DNA from: Paenibacillus sophorae
GTDB lineage: Bacteria; Bacillota; Bacilli; Paenibacillales; Paenibacillaceae
Length of the DNA: 64,000 nt
Direction of reading: 5' to 3'
Assembly: GCF_018966525.1 (NCBI RefSeq)
Contig: NZ_CP076607.1
Span: 2,232,001 to 2,296,000 of the forward strand
Shown one piece after another: positions 8,647 to 15,799 of this stretch. The translations under genes and the position numbers were made by a program. Under the pieces are notes generated by a model. The model saw nothing but the letters and a program-made list of their open reading frames with translations, did no database searches and had not been told where the DNA came from. Positions within the stretch are counted from its first letter, which is position 1, and each line of letters begins with the position of its first letter.

Positions 8647-9483
8647 ATGGGTGGTGTAAAACCGAAAAAAATCGTCAGCATCACATCTATTTATACCTTT
8701 CTTATCATCGTTGGCATTGTCTCCATCTATCCTGCCATTTGGGTCATCATGTCCTCTTTTCGTATCGGAGGCTCATTATTCAGCGAGACGCTCGTTCCGA
8801 GGCAGTTTACGTTTATCCACTACAAAGAATTATTTGCCAAATACGATTTCGGACTCTGGTATTTAAATTCACTGAAAATTTCTGTAATCAGCACGATTTT
8901 TATGACGATCCTGATTTTGCTGACCGGATATATCTTTTCCACCTTCCGTTTCGGCGGCCGTAAAACACTGATGAGCACCTTGCTTGTTCTCGGGCTGTTT
9001 CCTTCATTTATGAGCATGATCGCCGTTTATATTTTGCTGAACATGATGAATTTGCTGGACACTCATCTGGCCGTCATCATCGTCTATGTGGCAGGCTCGC
9101 CGGTGTTCTTCCTGTTCGCCAAAAGCTACTTCGATACGATTCCCAAAGGGTTGGTTGAAGCCGCCCGTATCGACGGAGCGAATCATTTGGGCGTTTTTTT
9201 CCGGATCGTCGCACCGCTCTCCACTCCTATGATCGTGTATATGGCGCTGCTGAGTTTTACAGCAACGTTCACGGACTTTATTTTCGCGAGACTGGTTTTA
9301 AGCTCAACGGAGACGAAGACGCTTGCTGTCGGGCTATTCGATATGATCAACACCAATTTTTCGACCGACTTTACCGTGTTCGCCGCCGGGTGCGTATTGA
9401 TTGCTATACCGGTCACCGTCTTGTTTATGATCATGCAGCGTTTTCTGGTGGATGGCTTGACTGCCGGTGGCGAAAAGGGCTAA
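8647..9483 (+). CDS. ABC transporter permease, MalG-like
   Basis: A 278-residue permease immediately after its partner, with its own GAGGAGG ribosome binding site inside the end of the upstream gene. Six membrane segments and the EAA loop (EAARIDGANHLGVFFRIVAP, about residues 172-191) are visible. It completes the second importer of this region. No ATPase follows. Confidence 0.92.
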   Translation: MGGVKPKKIVSITSIYTFLIIVGIVSIYPAIWVIMSSFRIGGSLFSETLVPRQFTFIHYKELFAKYDFGLWYLNSLKISVISTIFMTILILLTGYIFSTFRFGGRKTLMSTLLVLGLFPSFMSMIAVYILLNMMNLLDTHLAVIIVYVAGSPVFFLFAKSYFDTIPKGLVEAARIDGANHLGVFFRIVAPLSTPMIVYMALLSFTATFTDFIFARLVLSSTETKTLAVGLFDMINTNFSTDFTVFAAGCVLIAIPVTVLFMIMQRFLVDGLTAGGEKG

Positions 9484-9541
9484 GGCCGATGGAATCCTCC
9501 GATATATCTAACATTCATCAACTTTATCGAAACATAAGCAA

Positions 9542-9572
9542 TTGATATTTAACAATAAATATTATATATAAT
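9542..9572 (+). promoter_or_regulatory. promoter and palindrome ahead of the GntR gene
   Basis: TATAAT (9567-9572) lies 19 bp after TTGATA (9542-9547), so the -35 spacing is not ideal. The -10 box is part of the perfect 12-bp palindrome ATTATATATAAT (9561-9572), identical to the one in the promoter at 1447-1458. This suggests autoregulation by the GntR protein and shared control of both units. Confidence 0.5.
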
Positions 9573-9681
9573 ATAGTTTTTTTAGGGACAGAAGCCGGAT
9601 CCGGAAACGCTGTGAAACCCTTCCAGCGAGACATGGGAAACATTCGGTCTTTGATCCTTATCCAGCAAGGAGTGAATACAA

Positions 9682-10374
9682 ATGACGCAGCCGCCCGACA
9701 AGCTAGTTAAAGAAACAACAACCATGGCCGTTTACAAAAGATTATTTGACTACGTAATGAGCGGACAATTTGAACCGGGCATATGGATCAGGGAACGCCA
9801 GCTTAAGGAGATGTTGGGTGTCAGCAGCACACCGATCCGAGAAGCTTTGAGAATGCTCGTACAGGAGCAGGTGCTTGAATCGGTTCCCCATCACGGCGTC
9901 CGTATCAAAGATTACTCTATTAAAGAAATCCAGGATTATTACGAGCTTCGCGCCGAACTCGAAGGATTGGCTGCCGAACTCGCCGCCGAACGGGGAAGCA
10001 AGCTTATGTTCGACAAGATGGAGGAGATTCTTCACTTGCACCGGACATTTGAGACGGAACGCTCCGATGAAGCGATTGAGCTAAATAACCAGTTCCATGA
10101 TCTCATCGTGGAGGCCAGCGAGAATCTTTCGTTAAAAAATACGCTGCAGCATCTAAGGGTAGGGATCAACTGGATTCAAGTCATGGCATGGAACCGCAAT
10201 AAGGACCGGCATTTCAGCACCTACCATCAGCACCAGGGCATCTTGGATGCGTTGATGGCACGGAACTCCAAGCTGGCCCGTTCCCGGATGCAGGAGCATG
10301 TATGGGATTCAATCAAATTAATTATAGAGTCTCCAGGCACACTGCAAATGGCAGGGGAACTCCGAAAAAGTTAA
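9682..10374 (+). CDS. GntR-family transcriptional regulator (FadR subgroup, FCD domain)
   Basis: A 230-residue regulator. The N-terminal winged helix (about residues 10-75) includes IRERQLKEMLGVSSTPIREALRMLV, the GntR signature. The C-terminal all-helical FCD domain has the expected metal-binding His residues (NNQFHDLI, STYHQHQ, MQEHVWDS). This subgroup senses small carboxylates and usually represses catabolic genes. It opens the monooxygenase and molybdenum-hydroxylase cluster on the same strand, the natural place for its regulator. Ligand unknown. Confidence 0.92.
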   Translation: MTQPPDKLVKETTTMAVYKRLFDYVMSGQFEPGIWIRERQLKEMLGVSSTPIREALRMLVQEQVLESVPHHGVRIKDYSIKEIQDYYELRAELEGLAAELAAERGSKLMFDKMEEILHLHRTFETERSDEAIELNNQFHDLIVEASENLSLKNTLQHLRVGINWIQVMAWNRNKDRHFSTYHQHQGILDALMARNSKLARSRMQEHVWDSIKLIIESPGTLQMAGELRKS

Positions 10375-10408
10375 ACGAATGATCCGGAAGGGAGAGGTGG
10401 TTGCATTC

Positions 10409-11674
10409 ATGGAGACGTTGAAGAACGAAGTGAAGACAGACGTATGCATCGTTGGAGCCGGTCCTGCCGGAATGCTGCTCGGCTTGCTGTTGGCCAAACA
10501 GGGAATTAACGTGATCGTGCTGGAGAAAAATGCGGATTTTTATAGGGAATATCGTGGAGAAATTACCCAGCCGCGTTTTGTCCAGATGATGAAGCAGCTC
10601 AACCTGCTTGACTATATCGAAAGCCAAGACCATGTGAAGATCAATGAAGTGGTTGTATTCCATGATCATAAGGAAATTATGCAGCTCGCATTTAATACGT
10701 TAATTGACGAGGAGAGCTACTGTGCTAGACTGACCCAGCCGACGATGCTGGCAGCCCTCCTGGAGAAAGCCCGGCATTATCCGAACTTTAAGCTGCTGTT
10801 CAATACGAAGGTGAAAGACCTGCTTAAAGACGGCGACAAAATCACCGGCGTCTATGCGTTAAGAACAGCAGGCAATTCTACCAACGCGGAGGAACTGGCT
10901 GATGAGGGAGAGTTCGATATTCGCGCTGCGGTAACGGTTGCCGTTGACGGCCGGAATTCAACCATGGAAAAGCTCGCCGACTTTGAACTGGACCTCGATT
11001 ATTATGTGAATGACCTGCTGTGGTTCTCTTTTGAGAAACCGGAGTCCTGGGATTACAACATCTACCACTTCTACTTCCAGAAAAATTACAATTATCTATT
11101 CCTGCCCAAGCTGGGCGGACTCATCCAATGCGGCATTTCGCTCACCAGAGGCGAGTTTCAGAAAATCAAGGAAGAAGGCATCGAAGCCTTCAAAAGCAAG
11201 ATTCTCGAAGACCTGCCTATTCTTAAACCTTATGTGGAGCCCATGGAAGACTTCAAACCTTTTGTTCTGCTGTTATGCAAAATGCGGTATGTCAAAGATT
11301 GGGCCAAAGACGGCTGCCTGCTAATCGGCGATGCTGCGCACTGCGTAACTCCTTGGGGAGCAGTTGGCAGCACTCTGGCGATGGGAACCGCGATTGTTGC
11401 GGCGGATGTCCTTTATAAAGGGTTCCGGACTGGCGACCTTTCCCTTGAAACGCTGAAGCAGGTCCAGGCAAGACGTAAGGATGAAGTGAAGATGATCCAG
11501 AATCTTCAGGTAACCCTGGAAAGATTCCTGACCCGGGAACCTGTCAAGAAGGATCTGGCCCCTCATATTTTCAGCATTTGCACGAAGCTCCCGGACATCA
11601 CGGATACGTACAAGCGTCTTTATACGAGAGAGAAGCCGCTTGATATTGACCCATCATTTGTTTTTGCCGACTAA
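10409..11674 (+). CDS. FAD-dependent aromatic-ring monooxygenase (PobA/UbiH class)
   Basis: A flavoprotein of about 421 residues. It shows the dinucleotide-binding motif VGAGPAG close to the start, the ribityl-binding DG motif (VAVDGRNSTM) and the GD motif GDAAHCVTPWGAVG (about residue 300). These define class A flavin monooxygenases, which hydroxylate phenolic or hydroxy-N-heteroaromatic rings using NAD(P)H and O2. The start is ATG 10409, which has GGGAGAGGTGG in front; the ATG at 10379 has none. Beside molybdenum hydroxylases and an isochorismatase-type amidase, a hydroxypyridine-like substrate is plausible but not proven. Confidence 0.88.
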   Translation: METLKNEVKTDVCIVGAGPAGMLLGLLLAKQGINVIVLEKNADFYREYRGEITQPRFVQMMKQLNLLDYIESQDHVKINEVVVFHDHKEIMQLAFNTLIDEESYCARLTQPTMLAALLEKARHYPNFKLLFNTKVKDLLKDGDKITGVYALRTAGNSTNAEELADEGEFDIRAAVTVAVDGRNSTMEKLADFELDLDYYVNDLLWFSFEKPESWDYNIYHFYFQKNYNYLFLPKLGGLIQCGISLTRGEFQKIKEEGIEAFKSKILEDLPILKPYVEPMEDFKPFVLLLCKMRYVKDWAKDGCLLIGDAAHCVTPWGAVGSTLAMGTAIVAADVLYKGFRTGDLSLETLKQVQARRKDEVKMIQNLQVTLERFLTREPVKKDLAPHIFSICTKLPDITDTYKRLYTREKPLDIDPSFVFAD

Positions 11675-11696
11675 CCGCCGGAGGGAGAGCCTATAT

Positions 11697-12512
11697 ATGT
11701 TTATTACAAAAAATGACGGCGATCTGCACATTGTCAATCAATACGACCACTCCGTTCAGGCCGGACAGGTTGCGCGCCGCTGGGGAAATGAGCAATTCCG
11801 GCGTCCGGATCATTTTGAGTCGATGTGTCTGGCCGTCGAGAAGCATGACATCGGCTGGGTTGAATCCGATACGAAGGTGCTGTTCAATCCGGAAACCGGA
11901 CAACCCGTTCCTTTCTTAAGCGTCAATCTGCTGCAGCATGTCGAGTTTTACGGCAAGGGATATGAGCAAGTAAGGAACGAGGACCCGTATGCCGGACTGC
12001 TCGTTGGCATGCACTGGATCGGTTTGTACACCAACCGGTTCGGGTACGATCCGTCGTTTACGTTCAAAATCCCAAGCGAACTGGCAACGTTTATTGACGA
12101 GAATACGATCAAACAGCAGAAGGAATGGGTCGATCTGAAGATGGCCCTGTGGAACCGGGCGGAGCGAAGAAGCCTGTTCGAAGATAACCTGTGGATGAAC
12201 TATGAATTGGTCCAGATGATGGACCGCTTGTCCCAGTACGTATCTATGCTTCCTCAGGACACGAACGAGAAGTGGGTTCTTGGTCCGGTTCGCCGGACGC
12301 TTGGTTCCGAGGGTGAAATGATTACGGTTCAGGGGCAGGGGGGCGGCGTTGTTGCCGTCGATCCGTTCCCGTTCGATTCAGTTGTGGAAACGACCGTGCT
12401 GCGGCGCAAAATTCCCGATGCCCGCTACCGTTCACATGAGGAAGTCTATGAAGTTATGGAGAAGGCCGAGACCGAGCAGGTCGTCTGGAAGCTGGTTCCG
12501 GCAAAAGGTTGA
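11697..12512 (+). CDS. DUF3891 family protein, HD-like metal site
   Basis: A protein of 271 residues resembling the uncharacterised DUF3891 family. Conserved-looking polar residues fall in an HD-domain-like order: His18 (QYDHSVQAG), His50-Asp51 (EKHDIGW), His81 (LLQHVEF) and His106 (GMHWIG). This suggests a helical, metal-dependent hydrolase or oxygenase core. The start is ATG 11697 behind GGAGGGAGAG; the ATG at 11640 lies inside the monooxygenase gene. It is tightly packed after the monooxygenase and may process its product. No function is established. Confidence 0.75.
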   Translation: MFITKNDGDLHIVNQYDHSVQAGQVARRWGNEQFRRPDHFESMCLAVEKHDIGWVESDTKVLFNPETGQPVPFLSVNLLQHVEFYGKGYEQVRNEDPYAGLLVGMHWIGLYTNRFGYDPSFTFKIPSELATFIDENTIKQQKEWVDLKMALWNRAERRSLFEDNLWMNYELVQMMDRLSQYVSMLPQDTNEKWVLGPVRRTLGSEGEMITVQGQGGGVVAVDPFPFDSVVETTVLRRKIPDARYRSHEEVYEVMEKAETEQVVWKLVPAKG

Positions 12513-12540
12513 TCATCATCCATACCGGATTACGCATATC

Positions 12541-12558
12541 GGCATTTTGCAAAATGCC
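12541..12558. repeat. 18-bp perfect palindrome
   Basis: GGCATTTTGCAAAATGCC is self-complementary and lies just after the DUF3891 stop codon, before the structured element. It has no U-run, so it may be an operator or an mRNA hairpin rather than a terminator. Confidence 0.5.
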
Positions 12559-12564
12559 CATCTA

Positions 12565-12776
12565 TATAAGATGAACTTGAAAATGACATCAGGGTAAGGA
12601 GTTGCGAAGGGGAAGTTTGGAACTGTAGGAGCGACAGCGACCGCCTTTGTCTCCGGATTTCATCCGCGAAGAGCGGTTTAAATCAAGAAATCTGGAGATG
12701 GGCAGCGGCCGGAAGTCCAAACATTCCTCGTAGTTACGACTGATATGTGATGGGAAAATCTTAAGTTCATCTTAAA
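12565..12776. repeat. MITE-like structured element with terminal inverted repeats
   Basis: The ends share an inverted repeat, with the perfect core AAGATGAACTT (12568-12578) and AAGTTCATCTT (12763-12773). Inside, CTCCGGATTTC can pair with GAAATCTGGAG, and GGAAGTTTGGA partly with TCCAAACATTCC, so the whole element folds into one long branched hairpin. There is no open reading frame worth calling. The block separates the DUF3891 gene from the DsrE gene. It may be a miniature mobile element or a structured RNA; no second copy was noticed in this window. Confidence 0.55.
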
Positions 12777-12798
12777 TAACTAACGGGAGGGAATGACC

Positions 12799-13170
12799 AT
12801 GGCCAAAATTTTAATTCATCTCACGCATGGACCTGAAGCACCGACTCAGGCCGATCGGGCGTTTCTTATCGCCAAGACCGCCATTCAGGAAGGTCATTTC
12901 GTCTCCATGTTTCTTGCGGGGAGCGCCGTTCAGCTTCTGCGCGACGACATCCTGGACAGCGTGATCGGAGTGGGAGACGGCGTGACGACAGTACGCGAAT
13001 CCTATGATGCGATTGTCGGAGGCGGAGGGGCTATTTATCTCTCCCGAATATCTTGCGGCGCGCGCGGTATGACGGAGAAGGAACTAAGCGGCAAGCAGGC
13101 CCAGCTTGCGGAACCGAATGTGCTGGTGCGTCTGACCGTCGATCATGACCGGGTTATTACCTACGGATAA
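12799..13170 (+). CDS. DsrE/DsrF-like small protein
   Basis: A 123-residue protein with a DsrE-type fold: an N-terminal beta strand (KILIHLTHGPE), a helix (ADRAFLIAKTAIQEGH), then VSMFLAGSAVQLL, and late in the protein the motif SRISCGARG, where DsrE relatives carry a conserved Cys. The family is linked to sulfur relay and small-molecule binding. GGAGG at 12786-12790 is 8 bases from ATG 12799 but only 2 from the ATG at 12793, so 12799 is chosen. It lies directly before the amidase gene. Its role in this cluster is unknown. Confidence 0.75.
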   Translation: MAKILIHLTHGPEAPTQADRAFLIAKTAIQEGHFVSMFLAGSAVQLLRDDILDSVIGVGDGVTTVRESYDAIVGGGGAIYLSRISCGARGMTEKELSGKQAQLAEPNVLVRLTVDHDRVITYG

Positions 13171-13182
13171 GGAGGATTGCTC

Positions 13183-13878
13183 ATGGCACGAATCTGGGAT
13201 AACTATCTGGATGAACGGGACAAGAGGGTATATGCGAAGGCCGGTCTTGGCCATGCGATGGGCATTGGCAGCCGTCCGGCCCTGATTATTGTGGATGTGC
13301 AATACGGATTCACAGGCGATTCACCGGAGAGTATCGAGGCATCCATTCAGAAATATCCGACAAGCTGCGGGGAAAGCAGTTGGGAAGCGATTGCGCACAT
13401 CAAGGAACTGCTGGCGGTCTCCAGGAAGGCCGGGATTCCGGTGTTCTTCACGATTATTGAGGGGAGCAAGTCTGCTCCGAATGACCGTATTGCCATTAAA
13501 GGCAACATTTTCGATCACCCCGAGCTTCTTGAAGGCGCGAAGGGAGCACAAGTGGTCAAGGAGCTTGAACCCCAATACGGCGAAATCGTCATCTCCAAAA
13601 AGAAGCCGAGCGCGTTCTTCGGAACGCCGCTGATGTCGTATTTGACGGCGCGCCATGTCGATTCAGTCATTGTGACGGGTTGTACAACAAGCGGCTGTGT
13701 GCGCGCTTCTGTCATTGATGCGTTTTCTTACAATTTTAAAGTCATTGTGCCGGAGGAATGCGTGTTTGACCGCGGCATTGCCTCCCATGCGATCAATCTT
13801 TTCGATATGCAGCAGAAATATGCGGATGTCGTGCCGGTAGCCGAAGTAATCGCGGAACTGAAACCATTAAGCGTTTAA
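13183..13878 (+). CDS. isochorismatase-family cysteine amidohydrolase
   Basis: A hydrolase of about 231 residues in the isochorismatase fold. The catalytic triad is visible: Asp in IIVDVQYGF, Lys in VISKKKPSAF and the nucleophile Cys in TGCTTSGCVRASV. The TTSGCVRA stretch resembles N-carbamoylsarcosine amidase and maleamate amidase (NicF-like) enzymes, which release ammonia from linear amides. The start is ATG 13183, spaced from GGAGG at 13171; the frame also opens at TTG 13177. In this cluster it could deaminate a ring-opened N-heterocycle. The substrate is inferred only. Confidence 0.88.
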   Translation: MARIWDNYLDERDKRVYAKAGLGHAMGIGSRPALIIVDVQYGFTGDSPESIEASIQKYPTSCGESSWEAIAHIKELLAVSRKAGIPVFFTIIEGSKSAPNDRIAIKGNIFDHPELLEGAKGAQVVKELEPQYGEIVISKKKPSAFFGTPLMSYLTARHVDSVIVTGCTTSGCVRASVIDAFSYNFKVIVPEECVFDRGIASHAINLFDMQQKYADVVPVAEVIAELKPLSV

Positions 13879-13933
13879 TAGGACAAGCAGCCGTTTAACC
13901 AATAAACTTGGGCAGCAGAAATGGAGGATACTT

Positions 13934-14368
13934 ATGGAGGTTCAGGGTGAAGTAAAGGTAAAGGCCGGTAAAGAAGCGGTGTGGAAAGCTCTTAACGATC
14001 CGGATGTTCTGAAAAAGGCCACACCGGGCTGCAATTCGATTACTGAGACGGAGCCGGATACGTACAAGGCCGATATTACGATCGGAATTGCGGCGGTGCG
14101 CGGCAGTTATGAAGCGGAGATTAAAATTCTCGACAAGGATGAGCCGGAGAATTACCGCCTTGTGATGAAGGCGAACAGTCCGGCCGGATTCATCGAAGGC
14201 GACGCCCGCGTTGAGCTTCAGGCCGAGAGCGATTCGATAACGATTATCAAATATGACGGAACGGCTCAGGTGGGCGGTCTGATTGCCGGAGTGGGCCAGC
14301 GCATTCTGTCCGGGATCGGCAAGATGATTGTGAAAGACTTCTTCAAGAAGCTTGCGAAGGAAGTGTAG
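13934..14368 (+). CDS. CoxG-like SRPBCC protein
   Basis: A 144-residue protein of the CoxG (carbon monoxide dehydrogenase subunit G) group in the SRPBCC fold: VKAGKEAVWKALNDPDVLKKATPGC at the N-terminus and GGLIAGVGQRILSGIGKMI near the end. CoxG-like proteins accompany molybdenum hydroxylases and may help them mature or anchor them to the membrane. This copy lacks the C-terminal membrane tail of longer CoxG proteins. It starts the run of hydroxylase subunit genes that follows. Confidence 0.85.
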   Translation: MEVQGEVKVKAGKEAVWKALNDPDVLKKATPGCNSITETEPDTYKADITIGIAAVRGSYEAEIKILDKDEPENYRLVMKANSPAGFIEGDARVELQAESDSITIIKYDGTAQVGGLIAGVGQRILSGIGKMIVKDFFKKLAKEV

Positions 14369-14389
14369 GGAAGGGAGGAGCCTATCAGA

Positions 14390-15262
14390 ATGAAACCTGC
14401 GGCGTTCGATTATTATAAACCGGAAACATTGGATGAGGCCCTGTCGCTTCTGGACGAGTTCGGCTATGACGCCAAAGTTCTGGCGGGAGGCCAAAGCCTG
14501 ATTCCGATGATGAATATGCGGCTGGCCAGGCCGCCGGTTCTGATTGATATTAACGGAGTTCAGGGAATGACCGGAATTGAAGTCGGCGAAAGCGAGATTG
14601 TGATCGGAGGGTTGACCCGTCATTACATGGTGGAGCACTCCCCCGAAATTCAGAATAGCTGTCCGATGCTCGCGGAAGGCATCAAGCTGATCGGGCATTC
14701 GCAGATTCGTTCCCGCGGAACGATTGGCGGCAGCATCGTTCACGCGGACCCTACGGCGGAGCTTCCGGTTATGCTGACAGCGCTGGGCGGGAAGGTCACC
14801 GTCGTATCGAGCGGCGATGAACGGGAGTTGACTCCGGAAGAACTGTTTCTTACCTATATGACGACGACGATTGAACCGAATGAAATTGTCAAGTCCGTGC
14901 ATTTTCCTGTAATCGCGGAACGGACAGGCCATGCGATTGAAGAGTTTACTTTGCGGAGCGGCGACTTCGCAATCATTATCGCCGCGGCTTCCGTTACGCT
15001 GGATGAGGAAGGTCTGATTGAGAGCGCTGCGCTCTGCATCGGCGGAGTGGACGGCATTCCGGTCAAGCTGGAGGATGTCACCGACGAATTGATCGGCGAG
15101 GCCCCGAGCGAAGAATTATTCGCGGAGAAATGCGCGCAGATCGTGGATCTGGTCGACCCGGAGAAAGACATTCATGCTAGCGCGGAGTACCGCAAGGATC
15201 TGTGCGTGGCGTTAAGCCGCCGTGTGTTGAAGAAAGCCGCGGACCGGGCAAAACAGGCCTGA
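14390..15262 (+). CDS. molybdenum hydroxylase FAD-binding (medium) subunit
   Basis: A 290-residue CoxM/XdhB-type subunit that passes electrons from the [2Fe-2S] clusters to FAD. FAD-binding motifs are visible: AGGQSLIPMMNMRLARP (about residues 33-49) and HSQIRSRGTIGGSIVHADP (about residues 104-122). A CO-dehydrogenase flavoprotein C-terminal domain follows. Length and motif order match the family. AGGGAGGAG precedes the ATG. It is packed with the FeS and molybdopterin subunits. Confidence 0.93.
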   Translation: MKPAAFDYYKPETLDEALSLLDEFGYDAKVLAGGQSLIPMMNMRLARPPVLIDINGVQGMTGIEVGESEIVIGGLTRHYMVEHSPEIQNSCPMLAEGIKLIGHSQIRSRGTIGGSIVHADPTAELPVMLTALGGKVTVVSSGDERELTPEELFLTYMTTTIEPNEIVKSVHFPVIAERTGHAIEEFTLRSGDFAIIIAAASVTLDEEGLIESAALCIGGVDGIPVKLEDVTDELIGEAPSEELFAEKCAQIVDLVDPEKDIHASAEYRKDLCVALSRRVLKKAADRAKQA

Positions 15263-15288
15263 CAGGAAGAAAGGGAGGATGAGCGTCC

Positions 15289-15798
15289 ATGATGGAAAAA
15301 ACCGCGGAATCGAGCCGGTTGAAGACGATAACGTTGAAGGTCAACCATAAGGAATATACGGTTGATGTGGAGCCTCGTATGCTGTTGTCCGATGTCCTGC
15401 GGGACGTGCTGAGGCTGACGGGAACGCATGTGGGCTGTGAGCACGGCGTATGCGGAGCCTGTACGATTATGATGGACGAAAGACCCGTCCGGTCCTGTCT
15501 CGTGTTCGGCGTTCAGGCGGATCAGGCGGAAATTGTGACAGTTGAAGGGCTGGAAAGCGAGAACGGGGAGCTTCACCCGCTTCAGAAAGGATTCTGGGAG
15601 AAGCATGGACTGCAATGCGGATTTTGCACGCCGGGCATGCTGATGACAGCTTGTCACCTGCTCGAGCACAATCCGGACCCTAGCCGTGAAGAAATCCGCG
15701 AAGCGATCTCCGGCAACTTGTGTCGCTGTACAGGGTATCAGGGGATTGTCGATGCGGTGGAATACGCGGCCAAAGAAATGAGGGAAAGGGCGGAGTGA
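15289..15798 (+). CDS. molybdenum hydroxylase [2Fe-2S] (small) subunit
   Basis: A 169-residue CoxS/XdhC-type iron-sulfur subunit. The N-terminal plant-ferredoxin-like cluster uses the Cys residues of CEHGVCGACT plus SCL. The C-terminal helical domain carries the second cluster in QCGFCTPG and NLCRCTG. It lies between the FAD and molybdopterin subunits. It is the only such gene here although there are two molybdopterin subunits, so it may serve both. Confidence 0.95.
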   Translation: MMEKTAESSRLKTITLKVNHKEYTVDVEPRMLLSDVLRDVLRLTGTHVGCEHGVCGACTIMMDERPVRSCLVFGVQADQAEIVTVEGLESENGELHPLQKGFWEKHGLQCGFCTPGMLMTACHLLEHNPDPSREEIREAISGNLCRCTGYQGIVDAVEYAAKEMRERAE

Positions 15799-15799
15799 C

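Noticed and set aside
12565..12776. CRISPR-like or riboswitch interpretation of the structured block
   Set aside because: There are no regularly spaced direct repeats and I recognise no known riboswitch core; only inverted repeats are visible.
13895..14932. Long minus-strand open frame (345 codons) opposite the CoxG and FAD-subunit genes
   Set aside because: It is a shadow of well-defined plus-strand genes; its product is His/Arg-rich with no recognisable family or ribosome binding site.
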